From contig CAVUIT010000012.1 of NCBI GenBank assembly GCA_963741625.1, positions 372,001 through 436,000 on the forward strand: a stretch of DNA of 64,000 nt. Direction: 5' to 3'. The notes beneath the pieces were generated by a model that did no database searches, was not told the origin of the DNA, and worked only from the letters and a program-made list of their open reading frames with translations. The translations under genes were made by a program, and so were the position numbers. Position 1 is the stretch's first letter, and every line of letters starts with the position of its first letter. This DNA is from CAWBBA01 sp963741625 (GTDB taxonomy: Bacteria; Desulfobacterota; Desulfomonilia; Desulfomonilales; Desulfomonilaceae). Shown here one piece after another: positions 34,440 to 43,010 of this stretch.

Positions 34440-36620
34440 ATGTCCACGCGCGTAAGATTTCCGGGTCCAGGCAGAGGGAAATTGCGTCTTAAAGCGAAAA
34501 AAATTGTTTTCGTTGTTGCCAGGGTACTGCAGGGACTGTTCATTCTCTGCCTAGCATATTTGCTCGTGCTCGTCGGAATAGTAGTGTGGACCTTTGAAGT
34601 CAAGCTTCAGCGATGGCCCACATTTATCTACGCGGCTCCCTTCTCCCTTCAGGTTGGAGACAACCTTAACGACGTGCGATTCATGGAGCGTCTGGTGAGG
34701 CTGGGGTATACCAGGGGGGCCTCTCTCGCTCTCGATCCGGGCCAATGGAGCCAATCAGGATCGAGCCTGCACCTTTTCCTTAAGCATTCCCCTCTCGTAA
34801 GTCAGGGAATTGCGACTGGCCCAGTCAACATCACCCTGGATTGGAACCGCGTCCGTTCCGTTAGCCTAATGCGTTCCCGTGAAAACGTGAATAGGATTGT
34901 GCTTGAACCGGAGCTTCTTAGCATCATACCGGCCGCAGGTTACAGTCCGGAGCTGTGCCGGCCGATGCCGCTGGAAAAAATCCCTCCGATGTTAGTCGAT
35001 GCGATAGTTCTCACCGAGGACACGCGCTTCTTTTCCCACCAGGGTATAGATCTGTTTTCCATCGGACAGGCCCTCAAGACCAATCTGAAGGCTGGCCGTT
35101 ATGTTCAGGGAGGGAGCACAATACCTCAACAGCTTATCCGTATGACGATCCTTACCCCAGAGAAGACGATGGGGCGAAAAGTCAACGAGATCATGCTGGC
35201 ATTGGTGGCAAACGTTATTTACAGCAAAAAGACCATACTCCAAGCGTACCTTAACCGCGTCTATTTCGGTCAATGGGGGCCTTTTCCAATTCAAGGAGTT
35301 GCTGAAGCCGCCATGCATCTCTTTGGAAAGGATGTCAGTGAACTGGATGCGGCAGAATGCTCTCTGATGGCCGCCACCATTCGCGCCCCAGGTGTGATCA
35401 ATCCGCATCGTCACCTTGAGAGAACCCAAACCAGACGAAATATGGTGCTCGGGCTCTTGTTCAAAGCGGGCAAAATCTCACGTGAACAGTACGAAGAGGC
35501 TATAAACAGTCCAGTCACGATGAAAAGATCGGGCGCGCCGCCAGTCAAGGCTACGTCGTTTTTGGACCTGGTCAGGGATGGCCTTCCGAAGCCTCTGTCT
35601 GCTCCGGCGGGCACACGGCAGGATGTGATCACGTCTCTGGACCCGCTTATGCAGGCCCAGGCGGAGTTGACACTGAAGCGTATTGGCGAGGCCGGGACAC
35701 AGACCCATCTCATATTGGCAAACCCGGTTACGGGTGACTTGAGGGCATTCATAGCCCCGGGACCGGGTCGATGGTCCGGGAATGGCGGGAGCCCGGAGAG
35801 TTTCTTGCCTCTGCTGATAATCCCCGCGCTGATTCCTGACAAGCAAGACCGGGCAAGATACACATTGACTTCACAGGTTTTCGCCCCTACACAGACGGGT
35901 GGAGCTGTCACCTTCCGGGCAGCATTTCACAACGAAAGGACGCTTTTAACACAGCGGTTAATTGCTGCGGAGCGGGACAAGATTCTCTCTGTGCTGAAGG
36001 AATTCGGCATCAGCGCGCGACCAATAGGAGAACAAAATTTAGCCGTGGATCCCGTTTCTCCCATGGCGATGGCGCAAACATATTCTTTGATGGCGACCCT
36101 GGGAAACGCGTCGCCTCTAGGACCGGGTATCAAGATTTTGGGCGATTCCACGGCGGATTCGCCGGTCGATAGAAAGCGCGTCTCGGTGAAACCGGCCGTT
36201 CTGTTCCTAATAAATTACCTGCTGCAGGGCCTGGACACAGCAGAAGTTAAAGATAGAGGACCTGGTAAGAGTTGGGAAGAACCCGCTCTTTTCACGGCAC
36301 GCGATAAGGAAGGGCTCTGGAAGATAGCGTATCGTAACGACGCGCTTCTCTTGGTGAGGATTCCTGGGAGTCGGCTTGACGGCTCGAAAATAGAAGAGCT
36401 GCTGGACAAGCTACTCCCGAAAATCGGCGCTAGTACAGAAGGCCTTCCGGTTGTCCCGGACGGGATTGTATTCAGAAAGATCTGTGTTCAATCCGGCTTG
36501 CGTGCCACCTCCATCTGCCCCCGCGTCATCCGTGAGCCTTTTCTCAGGGGGACTCAGCCGGAAGATTGGTGCCCCCAACGACATGTCCCGGACGCTGTTA
36601 GTTCCGAAACAAAGAAATAG
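34440..36620 (+). CDS. Class A PBP-like peptidoglycan glycosyltransferase with eroded transpeptidase domain
   Basis: About 726 aa. One N-terminal membrane helix (VLQGLFILCLAYLLVLVGIVVW), a UB2H-like region (PFSLQVGDNLNDVRFMERLVRLGYTR) as in PBP1b, then an intact GT51 domain: EDTRFFSHQGIDLFSIGQAL (catalytic Glu), GGSTIPQQL, RKVNEIMLALVAN, KKTILQAYLNRVYFG. This polymerises lipid II. The following region follows PBP order (DPVSPMAMAQTYSLMATLGNASPLG), but neither an SxxK nor a KTG(T/S) motif can be found; where KTGT should be, the sequence reads TARDKEGLWKIAYRNDALLLVRIPG. The C-terminal tail with four Cys (SGLRATSICPRVIREPFL) is typical. So it is probably a polymerase without crosslinking activity. 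Start uncertain; GTG 34422 also possible. The 270 bases upstream hold no gene. Confidence 0.88.
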   Translation: MSTRVRFPGPGRGKLRLKAKKIVFVVARVLQGLFILCLAYLLVLVGIVVWTFEVKLQRWPTFIYAAPFSLQVGDNLNDVRFMERLVRLGYTRGASLALDPGQWSQSGSSLHLFLKHSPLVSQGIATGPVNITLDWNRVRSVSLMRSRENVNRIVLEPELLSIIPAAGYSPELCRPMPLEKIPPMLVDAIVLTEDTRFFSHQGIDLFSIGQALKTNLKAGRYVQGGSTIPQQLIRMTILTPEKTMGRKVNEIMLALVANVIYSKKTILQAYLNRVYFGQWGPFPIQGVAEAAMHLFGKDVSELDAAECSLMAATIRAPGVINPHRHLERTQTRRNMVLGLLFKAGKISREQYEEAINSPVTMKRSGAPPVKATSFLDLVRDGLPKPLSAPAGTRQDVITSLDPLMQAQAELTLKRIGEAGTQTHLILANPVTGDLRAFIAPGPGRWSGNGGSPESFLPLLIIPALIPDKQDRARYTLTSQVFAPTQTGGAVTFRAAFHNERTLLTQRLIAAERDKILSVLKEFGISARPIGEQNLAVDPVSPMAMAQTYSLMATLGNASPLGPGIKILGDSTADSPVDRKRVSVKPAVLFLINYLLQGLDTAEVKDRGPGKSWEEPALFTARDKEGLWKIAYRNDALLLVRIPGSRLDGSKIEELLDKLLPKIGASTEGLPVVPDGIVFRKICVQSGLRATSICPRVIREPFLRGTQPEDWCPQRHVPDAVSSETKK

Positions 36621-36748
36621 CTGGCGAGGGTTCACCGCCGGGGCATTCTTGGTCGAAATTACTCTGGAATCCCTAAAGACTTTTTTTGGACTTGAGTTAT
36701 TTTAGAAACCGCGCTTTAGCATAGCTGACAACAAGAAGGAGGCATTTC

Positions 36749-37390
36749 ATGGACGAGTTCGTTCAGGCCCATCGCAGGATCATCGTGGATACTACCCTGG
36801 AGTCACTAAAGAAGCATGGCTTTGGGGCCGAATTCTTTACTTCCAGGGAAGCGGCTTGTCAATTCATCGTGGATATGGCCAAGGACTGCAAGACAGTAGG
36901 CATAGCGGGCACGCACACAGCCAGGGCCCTGGGAATAGTCCCCTTGCTCGAAAAGGAAGGGAAGACCCTTTACGACCACTGGCAATTCAAAATCGGGACT
37001 CCTGAAGAGTTGAAATGTCGTAAGAATCAAATGACGGCAGACCTTTTTTTGTCTTCGGTGAACGCCCTGACCATGACAGGCGAGATCGTGAACCGGGAAG
37101 GTTGCGGAAACAGGACTAATTCCATGACATTCGGCCCGGCAAAGGTCATGCTTGTGGTAGGACGAAACAAAATCGTCCCGGATCTGGACGCGGCAATAGC
37201 AAGGATTGAAGAGACTGCGGCTCCTATCCGAGCCAGGAGTCTCAATAGAAAAACACCATGTGTACAAACGGGCCACTGCATGGATTGTGATTCTCCTGAA
37301 AGAATATGCCGGATAACCAGCATCATCCATCGTCAGCCGATCTTCACGAAGATTACTGTGGGCATCCTGGATGAGGAGCTGGGGTACTAG
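36749..37390 (+). CDS. LUD-domain protein (LutC/YkgG-like)
   Basis: 213 aa; AAGGAGG precedes the start. It matches the LUD family: TLESLKKHGFGAEFFTSREAACQFIVDMAKDCKTVGIAGTHTARALGI, ADLFLSSVNALTMTGEIVNREGCGNRTNSMTFGPAKVMLVVGRNKIVPDLDAAIARIEE. The C-terminus has a Cys cluster (CVQTGHCMDCDSPERICR) that could hold an Fe-S cluster or metal. LUD proteins take part in lactate oxidation complexes (LutABC) but many have unknown roles; no LutA or LutB is nearby. The next gene starts two bases after its stop. Confidence 0.85.
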   Translation: MDEFVQAHRRIIVDTTLESLKKHGFGAEFFTSREAACQFIVDMAKDCKTVGIAGTHTARALGIVPLLEKEGKTLYDHWQFKIGTPEELKCRKNQMTADLFLSSVNALTMTGEIVNREGCGNRTNSMTFGPAKVMLVVGRNKIVPDLDAAIARIEETAAPIRARSLNRKTPCVQTGHCMDCDSPERICRITSIIHRQPIFTKITVGILDEELGY

Positions 37391-37392
37391 AG

Positions 37393-38418
37393 ATGGAGAT
37401 CACGGTTACTGCCCCCAACAGGATCGACCTGGCAGGTGGCACCACGGATCTGTACCCGCTCTATCTGCTGATGGACGGTGGGTACACCGTGAACCTGGCA
37501 ATATCCCTGAACAGCCGCGTGATTCTCAGGGATCTGGACCGGTCAGGTATTCGTATTATTTCAAAAGATTTAGAAGAATCTGTGGAAGCACCCAATGCAG
37601 AGGGCCTTCCCATAGACGGTCCTTTGGGCTTGATAGGCAGGGCCGTGAGGACCATGCCGCCGCAAATAGGTCTTGAGATTGTGACGCGCAATGGGGCCCC
37701 GGCCGGTTCGGGCCTTGGCGCGTCGAGCGCGCTTCTGGTAGCCTTGCTTAAAGGACTGCTGGAGATGCGATCAGACAAGGAAGATCCGCGGAGCATCATT
37801 GATCTTGCCGTCAACATAGAGACCACCGCCATCGGAGTCCCCGCGGGAAAGCAGGATCATATTGCCGCTGTTTACGGGGGGGTCTCCCTTATTGATTTTG
37901 GCTATCGAGACTTTGTGCGGAATACGGTTTCCGAAGAATACACTACCCATGAACGTCTCGAAGAAATGATCGTCTTGTCGTATACGGGTGAGGGGCGATT
38001 CTCCGGGATGAATAACTGGGAGATAACTAAAGGTTTCATAGATAACGTAGGTGGCATCAGGGAGAACCTGCTTCAGATCAGGGACGTGGCCCGGCAGGTG
38101 GGCAGAAGAGTGCTTTCGGGCCAGTGGGACGACCTCGGGCCTCTTGTGGATCAGGAATGGGGATTAAGGCGGATGCTTGCTCCGGGAATAAGCACCCCCA
38201 GGATCGAGTCCATCATGGCCGCGGCCTCGGCCGCGGGCGCGCTTGCAAGTAAGATTTGTGGAGCCGGCGGAGGCGGATGCATGATGACTCTAGTTGCGCC
38301 GCCGCGGCGGCATGCAGTCGAGAGGGCTGTTATTGACGCAGGAGGAGAGGTCATCCCCTTCAAGATAGACCGGGCGGGCTTAGTGTCCGCTCATACCAAT
38401 GCGCTTTCATACAAGTGA
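37393..38418 (+). CDS. GHMP-family sugar kinase-like protein
   Basis: 341 aa. N-terminal APNRIDLAGGTTDLYPLYLLMDGGYTVNLAI (substrate site of the heptose/fucose-type GHMP branch), GAPAGSGLGASSALLVALLKGL (the ATP-binding P-x3-GLGSSA motif), IETTAIGVPAGKQDHIAAVYGG and the C-terminal GAGGGGCMM. Closest in form to D-glycero-D-manno-heptose-7-phosphate kinase and its relatives, so it probably phosphorylates a sugar or sugar phosphate for envelope or nucleotide-sugar synthesis. No other heptose gene is nearby. Coupled to the LUD gene (2-base gap), an unusual pairing. Confidence 0.87.
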   Translation: MEITVTAPNRIDLAGGTTDLYPLYLLMDGGYTVNLAISLNSRVILRDLDRSGIRIISKDLEESVEAPNAEGLPIDGPLGLIGRAVRTMPPQIGLEIVTRNGAPAGSGLGASSALLVALLKGLLEMRSDKEDPRSIIDLAVNIETTAIGVPAGKQDHIAAVYGGVSLIDFGYRDFVRNTVSEEYTTHERLEEMIVLSYTGEGRFSGMNNWEITKGFIDNVGGIRENLLQIRDVARQVGRRVLSGQWDDLGPLVDQEWGLRRMLAPGISTPRIESIMAAASAAGALASKICGAGGGGCMMTLVAPPRRHAVERAVIDAGGEVIPFKIDRAGLVSAHTNALSYK

Positions 38419-38422
38419 ACAT

Positions 38423-38482
38423 GGCGGGCACGGAGGCCCGCCGCCACCATACTATGGTAGCGGCCGGCGTCCCTGCCGGCCA
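38423..38482. repeat. Imperfect palindrome of the GGCACGGAGGCC class
   Basis: GGCGGGCACGGAGGCCCGCC..ACCATA and TATGGTAGCGGCCGGCGTCCCTGCCGGCC form an imperfect inverted repeat related in sequence to the perfect 23-bp palindrome at 5125-5178. It lies right after the GHMP kinase stop. Confidence 0.7.
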
Positions 38483-38604
38483 TTGCTAATGTCACTTCTT
38501 TGAACGCGCATTGGTATCACGCTTGATTATTTACAGCTTGCGGCCAAGTAAGATTCATGCTAGAGCCGTTTTAAGCTTAAGTCCGAATGTTTGGAGGGTG
38601 GGCC

Positions 38605-38910
38605 ATGAGAGGCAATGTATTTCGGAAGACGGTTATATTTCTTGTGGTGGCAGTCTTTTCGTTGACGTCGGTGATTGTGTTGGCTGCTGAGAAACAAGAC
38701 AAACAGAAAAAACAAGAAAAGCAGTGGGTGGTCATCAAAGATAAGAATGGCAAGTGCAGCGTGCGCGCGGTCACCCATGGCAAGACGGAAAAAACCATTG
38801 CAGGACCGTTCGCGACAAAGGAACTGGCTGAGGCCGCAAAGGCGAAAGAGTGTCCCAAGACCGAAAAGCCTATAAAGAAGAAAGAAATGCCGCCCCCCGC
38901 GAAGAAGTAG
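38605..38910 (+). CDS. Small secreted Lys-rich protein
   Basis: 101 aa from the ATG at 38605, preceded by GGAGG; an ATG at 38587 is less well placed. Signal peptide VFRKTVIFLVVAVFSLTSVIVLA, then EKQDKQKKQEKQWVVIKDK and a short fold GKCSVRAVTHGKTEKTIAGPFATKELAEAAKAKEC with two Cys, ending Lys/Pro-rich. The middle part looks like a SPOR-like or small one-domain repeat (GPFATKELAEAA), but I cannot assign a family. Followed by a G/C-rich hairpin (38944-38953 with 38972-38981) without T-run. Confidence 0.65.
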   Translation: MRGNVFRKTVIFLVVAVFSLTSVIVLAAEKQDKQKKQEKQWVVIKDKNGKCSVRAVTHGKTEKTIAGPFATKELAEAAKAKECPKTEKPIKKKEMPPPAKK

Positions 38911-39021
38911 CGTCGGTCCTCTTTGAGCTTACAACAGATTTGCGGGGACGGGACCTTGGAGAGTGTCTCGTTCCCGTCCCCCCTCTGCTGTTAGGAAAGC
39001 CGAATCTTCCATAAGGAACCG

Positions 39022-41158
39022 TTAGACATAACCGAGTTCCATTAGCCGCTTCTTCACCATCTCTTCTTCTTCCGGAGTGAATCCTACAGCCCCACACTTT
39101 TCGCTCGGTTGAGCTGTTTCGCGAGGACACGGACGAATTGACCCGCCTACCCCTAGCTGGCTCGTATCCCCGGACGTGCCAATAATGATAGGTTTTCCGA
39201 GTAAGTCCGTGGGAATGGGCAATTCAAACTCACGCAATATGGTGGGTGTGATGTCCAGGCACGAGGCTTTTTCGATGCGCGTCCCCTTTCTTGTTCCGCG
39301 ACGAAGGTCGGACATGCGTGCGCTGATGAAGATCCCTTCGGGATCGTGATTTGCATCGTCCAGCCCCGTGCTGTTCGCGGGCCGCAGTATCTCGCCGTGC
39401 CCCACCGTCCCGATCGAACGTCGACTCAGGCCGTCAAAGTAGACCATGAGGTCGGGGGGCACATTCCGGCAAACCTGGTAGATCTTCTGGGGCTCAAGAA
39501 CGCGGTTCGCAAAGGCTTCTCCATTTTCATCGGTCATTTGTTGCAAACGGGTCGCTAGCTCCCCGCGTAGCTGCCTCATACTGTGAAGGTTCGACAATTC
39601 CTTCGGGCTCTCGCCCTTTGACATTAAGGAAGATCCTTGCATAGTAGCCCCCTTCGCTCCACGCGGTTGTCCGAGACCAGTCTACCAGGTCCGATGTCAG
39701 TGGCATTTCCGCGTAAGGAGATTGCCGAAGGAAAAGGAACCCGTTCCGAATCAACCATTCGTTGATGCAGACCCCCCCAACCGAGCTTCGAGCGCCGTGG
39801 TCCGAGACAACCATGACAGTGGTCTCGTCTCCCAGCAGCGCCAGTAATGAGCCGACACGAGCGTCAAGGAACTTGTAGAAATCCTTGATCAAATTCCCAT
39901 GCCGGCTCCCAGGTTCGTGACCTCGGTGATTCGTGTCCAAGTATCTCCAGAAACCGTGATGGAGTCTATCCGGCGCAATTTCGACCATCATGAAGAACTC
40001 CCAGGGCCTGTGCAGTAAGAAGTCCGCCGCTACACGAAACCGGCGCTCCACCATGCTATAGAGGTCGGACAGCAGGCATTCCCTGGTTTGTCTCCTAAAT
40101 TCCTTAACGTCCGACAAATATTCTCCGCCGGCTATGCTTTGGAGTTCAGCGGTCAGTTTAGGCGGATAGGTGAAATCAGTACAACAATCCGGTACAGGGA
40201 ATCCTGAGACGGTGATACCTTTGTGAGGCCGAGGAGGATATGTTTGAGGTACTCCCAAGAGGATCGAGGATTTACCCGCATCCTCGAGGTAGCTCCAAAC
40301 TCTGGGAACACTGACGTGGCTGGAGTTTACGGTCACCATTTCCCGGTAGTCGTTCCCCTGACGGTTCCTGAATCCGTAGAGACCTAGTTCTCCGGGGTCT
40401 TTACCGGTTGTCATGGTCGTCCAGGCGGGAATCGTGATGGGGGGGTCGGTGGATTGTAGCGATCCCCATGTGCCGTGTTCCATTAAGGCGCGTAACGTAG
40501 GCAGGTCACTGCCCCATTCCTCAAAGATCAGAGACGGTGGGACGCAGTCCAACCCGATGACGGCCACTTTTCGTTGAGATCTGCGCGACAATTTTCCCCG
40601 ACCCGGCGAACATTCAAAGGCCGGGTGCGCAAATCGGTCTTCCAGGAAATGCAGGATCGCATCCAAAGATTCTTCGACGGTCTGTCCCCCGGTCGGAACG
40701 ACTAGTTCTGACACGCATGGGCGCTCGAAAGGCGATGAAATTCCGGTGAATTCAGGAATCTCACCTTTGCGGGCACGGCAATAAAGACCTTTTGGGTCTC
40801 GGGTCTCGCAGACTGCCAACGGGCAGTCGAGAAAGACCTCCACAAATGCATCGGGTTCGAATAAGCCACGAACAGCTTGTCGCAGGCTTTCCAGAGGAGT
40901 GATAAAGGCCGCCAGCACCGTGTGGCCCGCATCACACAAGATCTTGGCCACTTCTGCGGCCCTGCGGATATTCTCTGCTCGGTCCAAAGCGGAAAAGCCG
41001 AGATCCCTATTGAGGCCCGAGCGCAGAGCGTCGCCATCGAGGAGTACCACTGAATCGCCCCTCGATTCGAGGACTACTTTCAGCATAGAAGAAAGGGTGG
41101 ATTTTCCTGAACCCGATAACCCGGTAAACCAAATTGTTTTTCCGATATGAGAATTCAT
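39022..41158 (-). CDS. APS kinase fused to alkaline-phosphatase-type phosphodiesterase (frameshifted)
   Basis: Start ATG 41158 (MNSHIGKTIWFTG). Residues ~1-185 are a complete adenylylsulfate kinase domain: GLSGSGKST, DGDALRSGLNRDLGFSALDR, RDPKGLYCRARKGEIPEFTG. Residues ~205 onward are a type I phosphodiesterase/nucleotide pyrophosphatase domain: VAVIGLDCVPPSLIFE, ITIPAWTTMTTG (nucleophile Thr), APDRLHHGFW and VVSDHGA metal ligands. Near 39570 the conserved reading moves to another frame (LRGELATRLQQMTDENGEAF... ASCLDITPTILREFELPIP... EEEEMVKKRLMELGYV), giving ~710 aa in all. APS kinase makes PAPS from APS and ATP; the second domain could hydrolyse nucleotide or phospho/sulfo-diester bonds. 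No sat or cys gene adjoins. One indel or true break. Confidence 0.8.
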
Positions 41159-41402
41159 AAGATTTTCACCACTACCATAGTCGATCATTTGTGAGTATAA
41201 CACGACTGCTGCGTTGAACCAGAAGGACAGCCACCTCATATATTGGCTAAGCTGGCGATCTCATAATTCTTTTAACTGAAACTACAGGGGGAAGTTCTCC
41301 CATGAGATAGTTGAGCGGCAGGCAATCGTGGTCCTAACCTTACCCGCCCACTATTTGCTTGAGGCACGGGTGTGCTAGAATCTTGTGGAACAGGTGCGGG
41401 CG

Positions 41403-42977
41403 ATGACGAACAAAAAGCGGCGCGGCAGCATAAAGCAAGCTTCTGCCGGGGCGCCTTCAGAAGGGCCCCTGAGCGTTCTCATCATAGGCGGCCAAGAGGC
41501 CCTTGAGGGAACTCGCCAAATCCTGGATTCGCTTGCAATCATGGGGTTCACGCTCAGCCTCATCGGAGTAGTTTATTGGGGACGGAAGCGCCTTCCTCGA
41601 CACTTTGCCCCTGACCCCGACATCCGCGTGTTTGATGATTATAACAAGACCATTGAAGAAGAAGCCCCTGATCTCGTGGTCATCACCTCAGACGATTACC
41701 GCCTCCGCAAAAAGCTGGCCGAGATCATTCCACCTCGGACCCGGATACTGGACTCTTTTGCCCTGAACGCGTTCCAGACGCTCAAACAGGTCGCAGGGCA
41801 GCTAGGAAAGACTCAAAACAAGCTACAGAGCGTAGAATTGATTAAAGAAGTCCTTATGGCGGGTTCCGAGATCAGCATGAAGGTGATCGACGAGGACTTC
41901 AATGTCCTTGAAATTAACAATGACATCCTTGCCAGGTCCAGGATGTCGAAAGACGAGTGCATCGGCAGACCCTGCCACTGGGTCATAAACCGATACCTGG
42001 AGCCATGCCACCAGAAAGGCAGCAAGTGTCCGGTAGTGGAAGTCCTCCGGACCGGCCATTCTTCGCATCACGTCCGGGAAGAGATAAGAGAAGACGGAAC
42101 AGTGGGATATTTCACCGTCAGCGCATATCCTCTGAAAGAGGATGAACGAGGCAAGAAATGCGTTCTGGTGATTTGGAAGGACGTCACCCGTGGAATGGCG
42201 CCGGTGCTGGACCGTCAGGCAGAGAGCATACGGAAAAACTTCTTGCACTTTCTCCATCAGGACAAGATGGTTGCGTTGGGAAAGCTGGCCGCTGCCGCGG
42301 TCCACGAAATCAACAACCCCATCCAGGGAATTCTAACCTTTTCCAAGCTCATGATAAGCTCCCTGAACCGGGAAAATGTCCCGCCGGAGGAGCTGGACAA
42401 ATTCCGGCGTTATCTGGAGCTTATCGCATCCGAGTCCTCTCGGTGCGGGCAGATTCTCCGAAATCTCCTATCGTTCGCGCGGCAGGGCGAATTGGAAAAA
42501 GACTTTTTTGACGTTCATGCGCTCCTCGAAGAAATTTTTCTGCTGACGGGCAACCGCATGGAACTTCAAGGCATAACTCTCAACCGTGAAATAGCTGAAA
42601 AACTTCCTCCGATGTACGGGGATCGCGACCACATCAAACAGGCCATTCTGAATCTTATTCTCAACGCGGTAGAAGCCATGCCCGACGGAGGCATGATCGT
42701 TATGTCCGTGAAATTGAGCCCTGATAAGAAACACATTAGCGTAAGTGTAAGCGACACCGGAGGCGGTGTTCCCAAGAAGGTCCAGAGCAGCATCTTTGAA
42801 CCGTTTGTTACTACCAAGGAAGACGGGAAGGGCGTGGGCCTTGGGCTGAGCGTGGTCTACGGTATCATCGCTCAGCACGAGGGCTCCATCGAAGTGGAAA
42901 GCGACGAGGGTAAAGGCGCCAAATTTGTTCTGACTTTCCCTGTAGTCAGCAAAATCCGCAAGCTCGACGTTTCTTGA
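41403..42977 (+). CDS. PAS sensor histidine kinase (NtrB-like partner of the next gene)
   Basis: About 524 aa from the ATG at 41403; GTG 41385 also possible. Residues ~20-135 form an N-terminal domain with LSVLIIGGQEALEGTRQILDS and IRVFDDYNKTIEEEAPDLVVITSDDYRLRKKLAEIIPP, reminiscent of a receiver or nucleotide-binding fold of unknown role. A PAS domain with four Cys follows (MKVIDEDFNVLEINNDILARSR, GRPCHWVINRYLEPCHQKGSKCP), possibly metal or redox sensing. HisKA has AAAVHEINNPIQGILTFSKL and the ATPase N, G1 and G2 boxes are present (NLILNAVEAMP, DTGGGVP, GKGVGLGLSVVYGI). No membrane helix: cytosolic. Followed 33 bases later by its NtrC-type regulator. Confidence 0.92.
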   Translation: MTNKKRRGSIKQASAGAPSEGPLSVLIIGGQEALEGTRQILDSLAIMGFTLSLIGVVYWGRKRLPRHFAPDPDIRVFDDYNKTIEEEAPDLVVITSDDYRLRKKLAEIIPPRTRILDSFALNAFQTLKQVAGQLGKTQNKLQSVELIKEVLMAGSEISMKVIDEDFNVLEINNDILARSRMSKDECIGRPCHWVINRYLEPCHQKGSKCPVVEVLRTGHSSHHVREEIREDGTVGYFTVSAYPLKEDERGKKCVLVIWKDVTRGMAPVLDRQAESIRKNFLHFLHQDKMVALGKLAAAAVHEINNPIQGILTFSKLMISSLNRENVPPEELDKFRRYLELIASESSRCGQILRNLLSFARQGELEKDFFDVHALLEEIFLLTGNRMELQGITLNREIAEKLPPMYGDRDHIKQAILNLILNAVEAMPDGGMIVMSVKLSPDKKHISVSVSDTGGGVPKKVQSSIFEPFVTTKEDGKGVGLGLSVVYGIIAQHEGSIEVESDEGKGAKFVLTFPVVSKIRKLDVS

Positions 42978-43010
42978 GATCTTCTTTAGTGAGGAGGCAT
43001 TGATCCGCTC

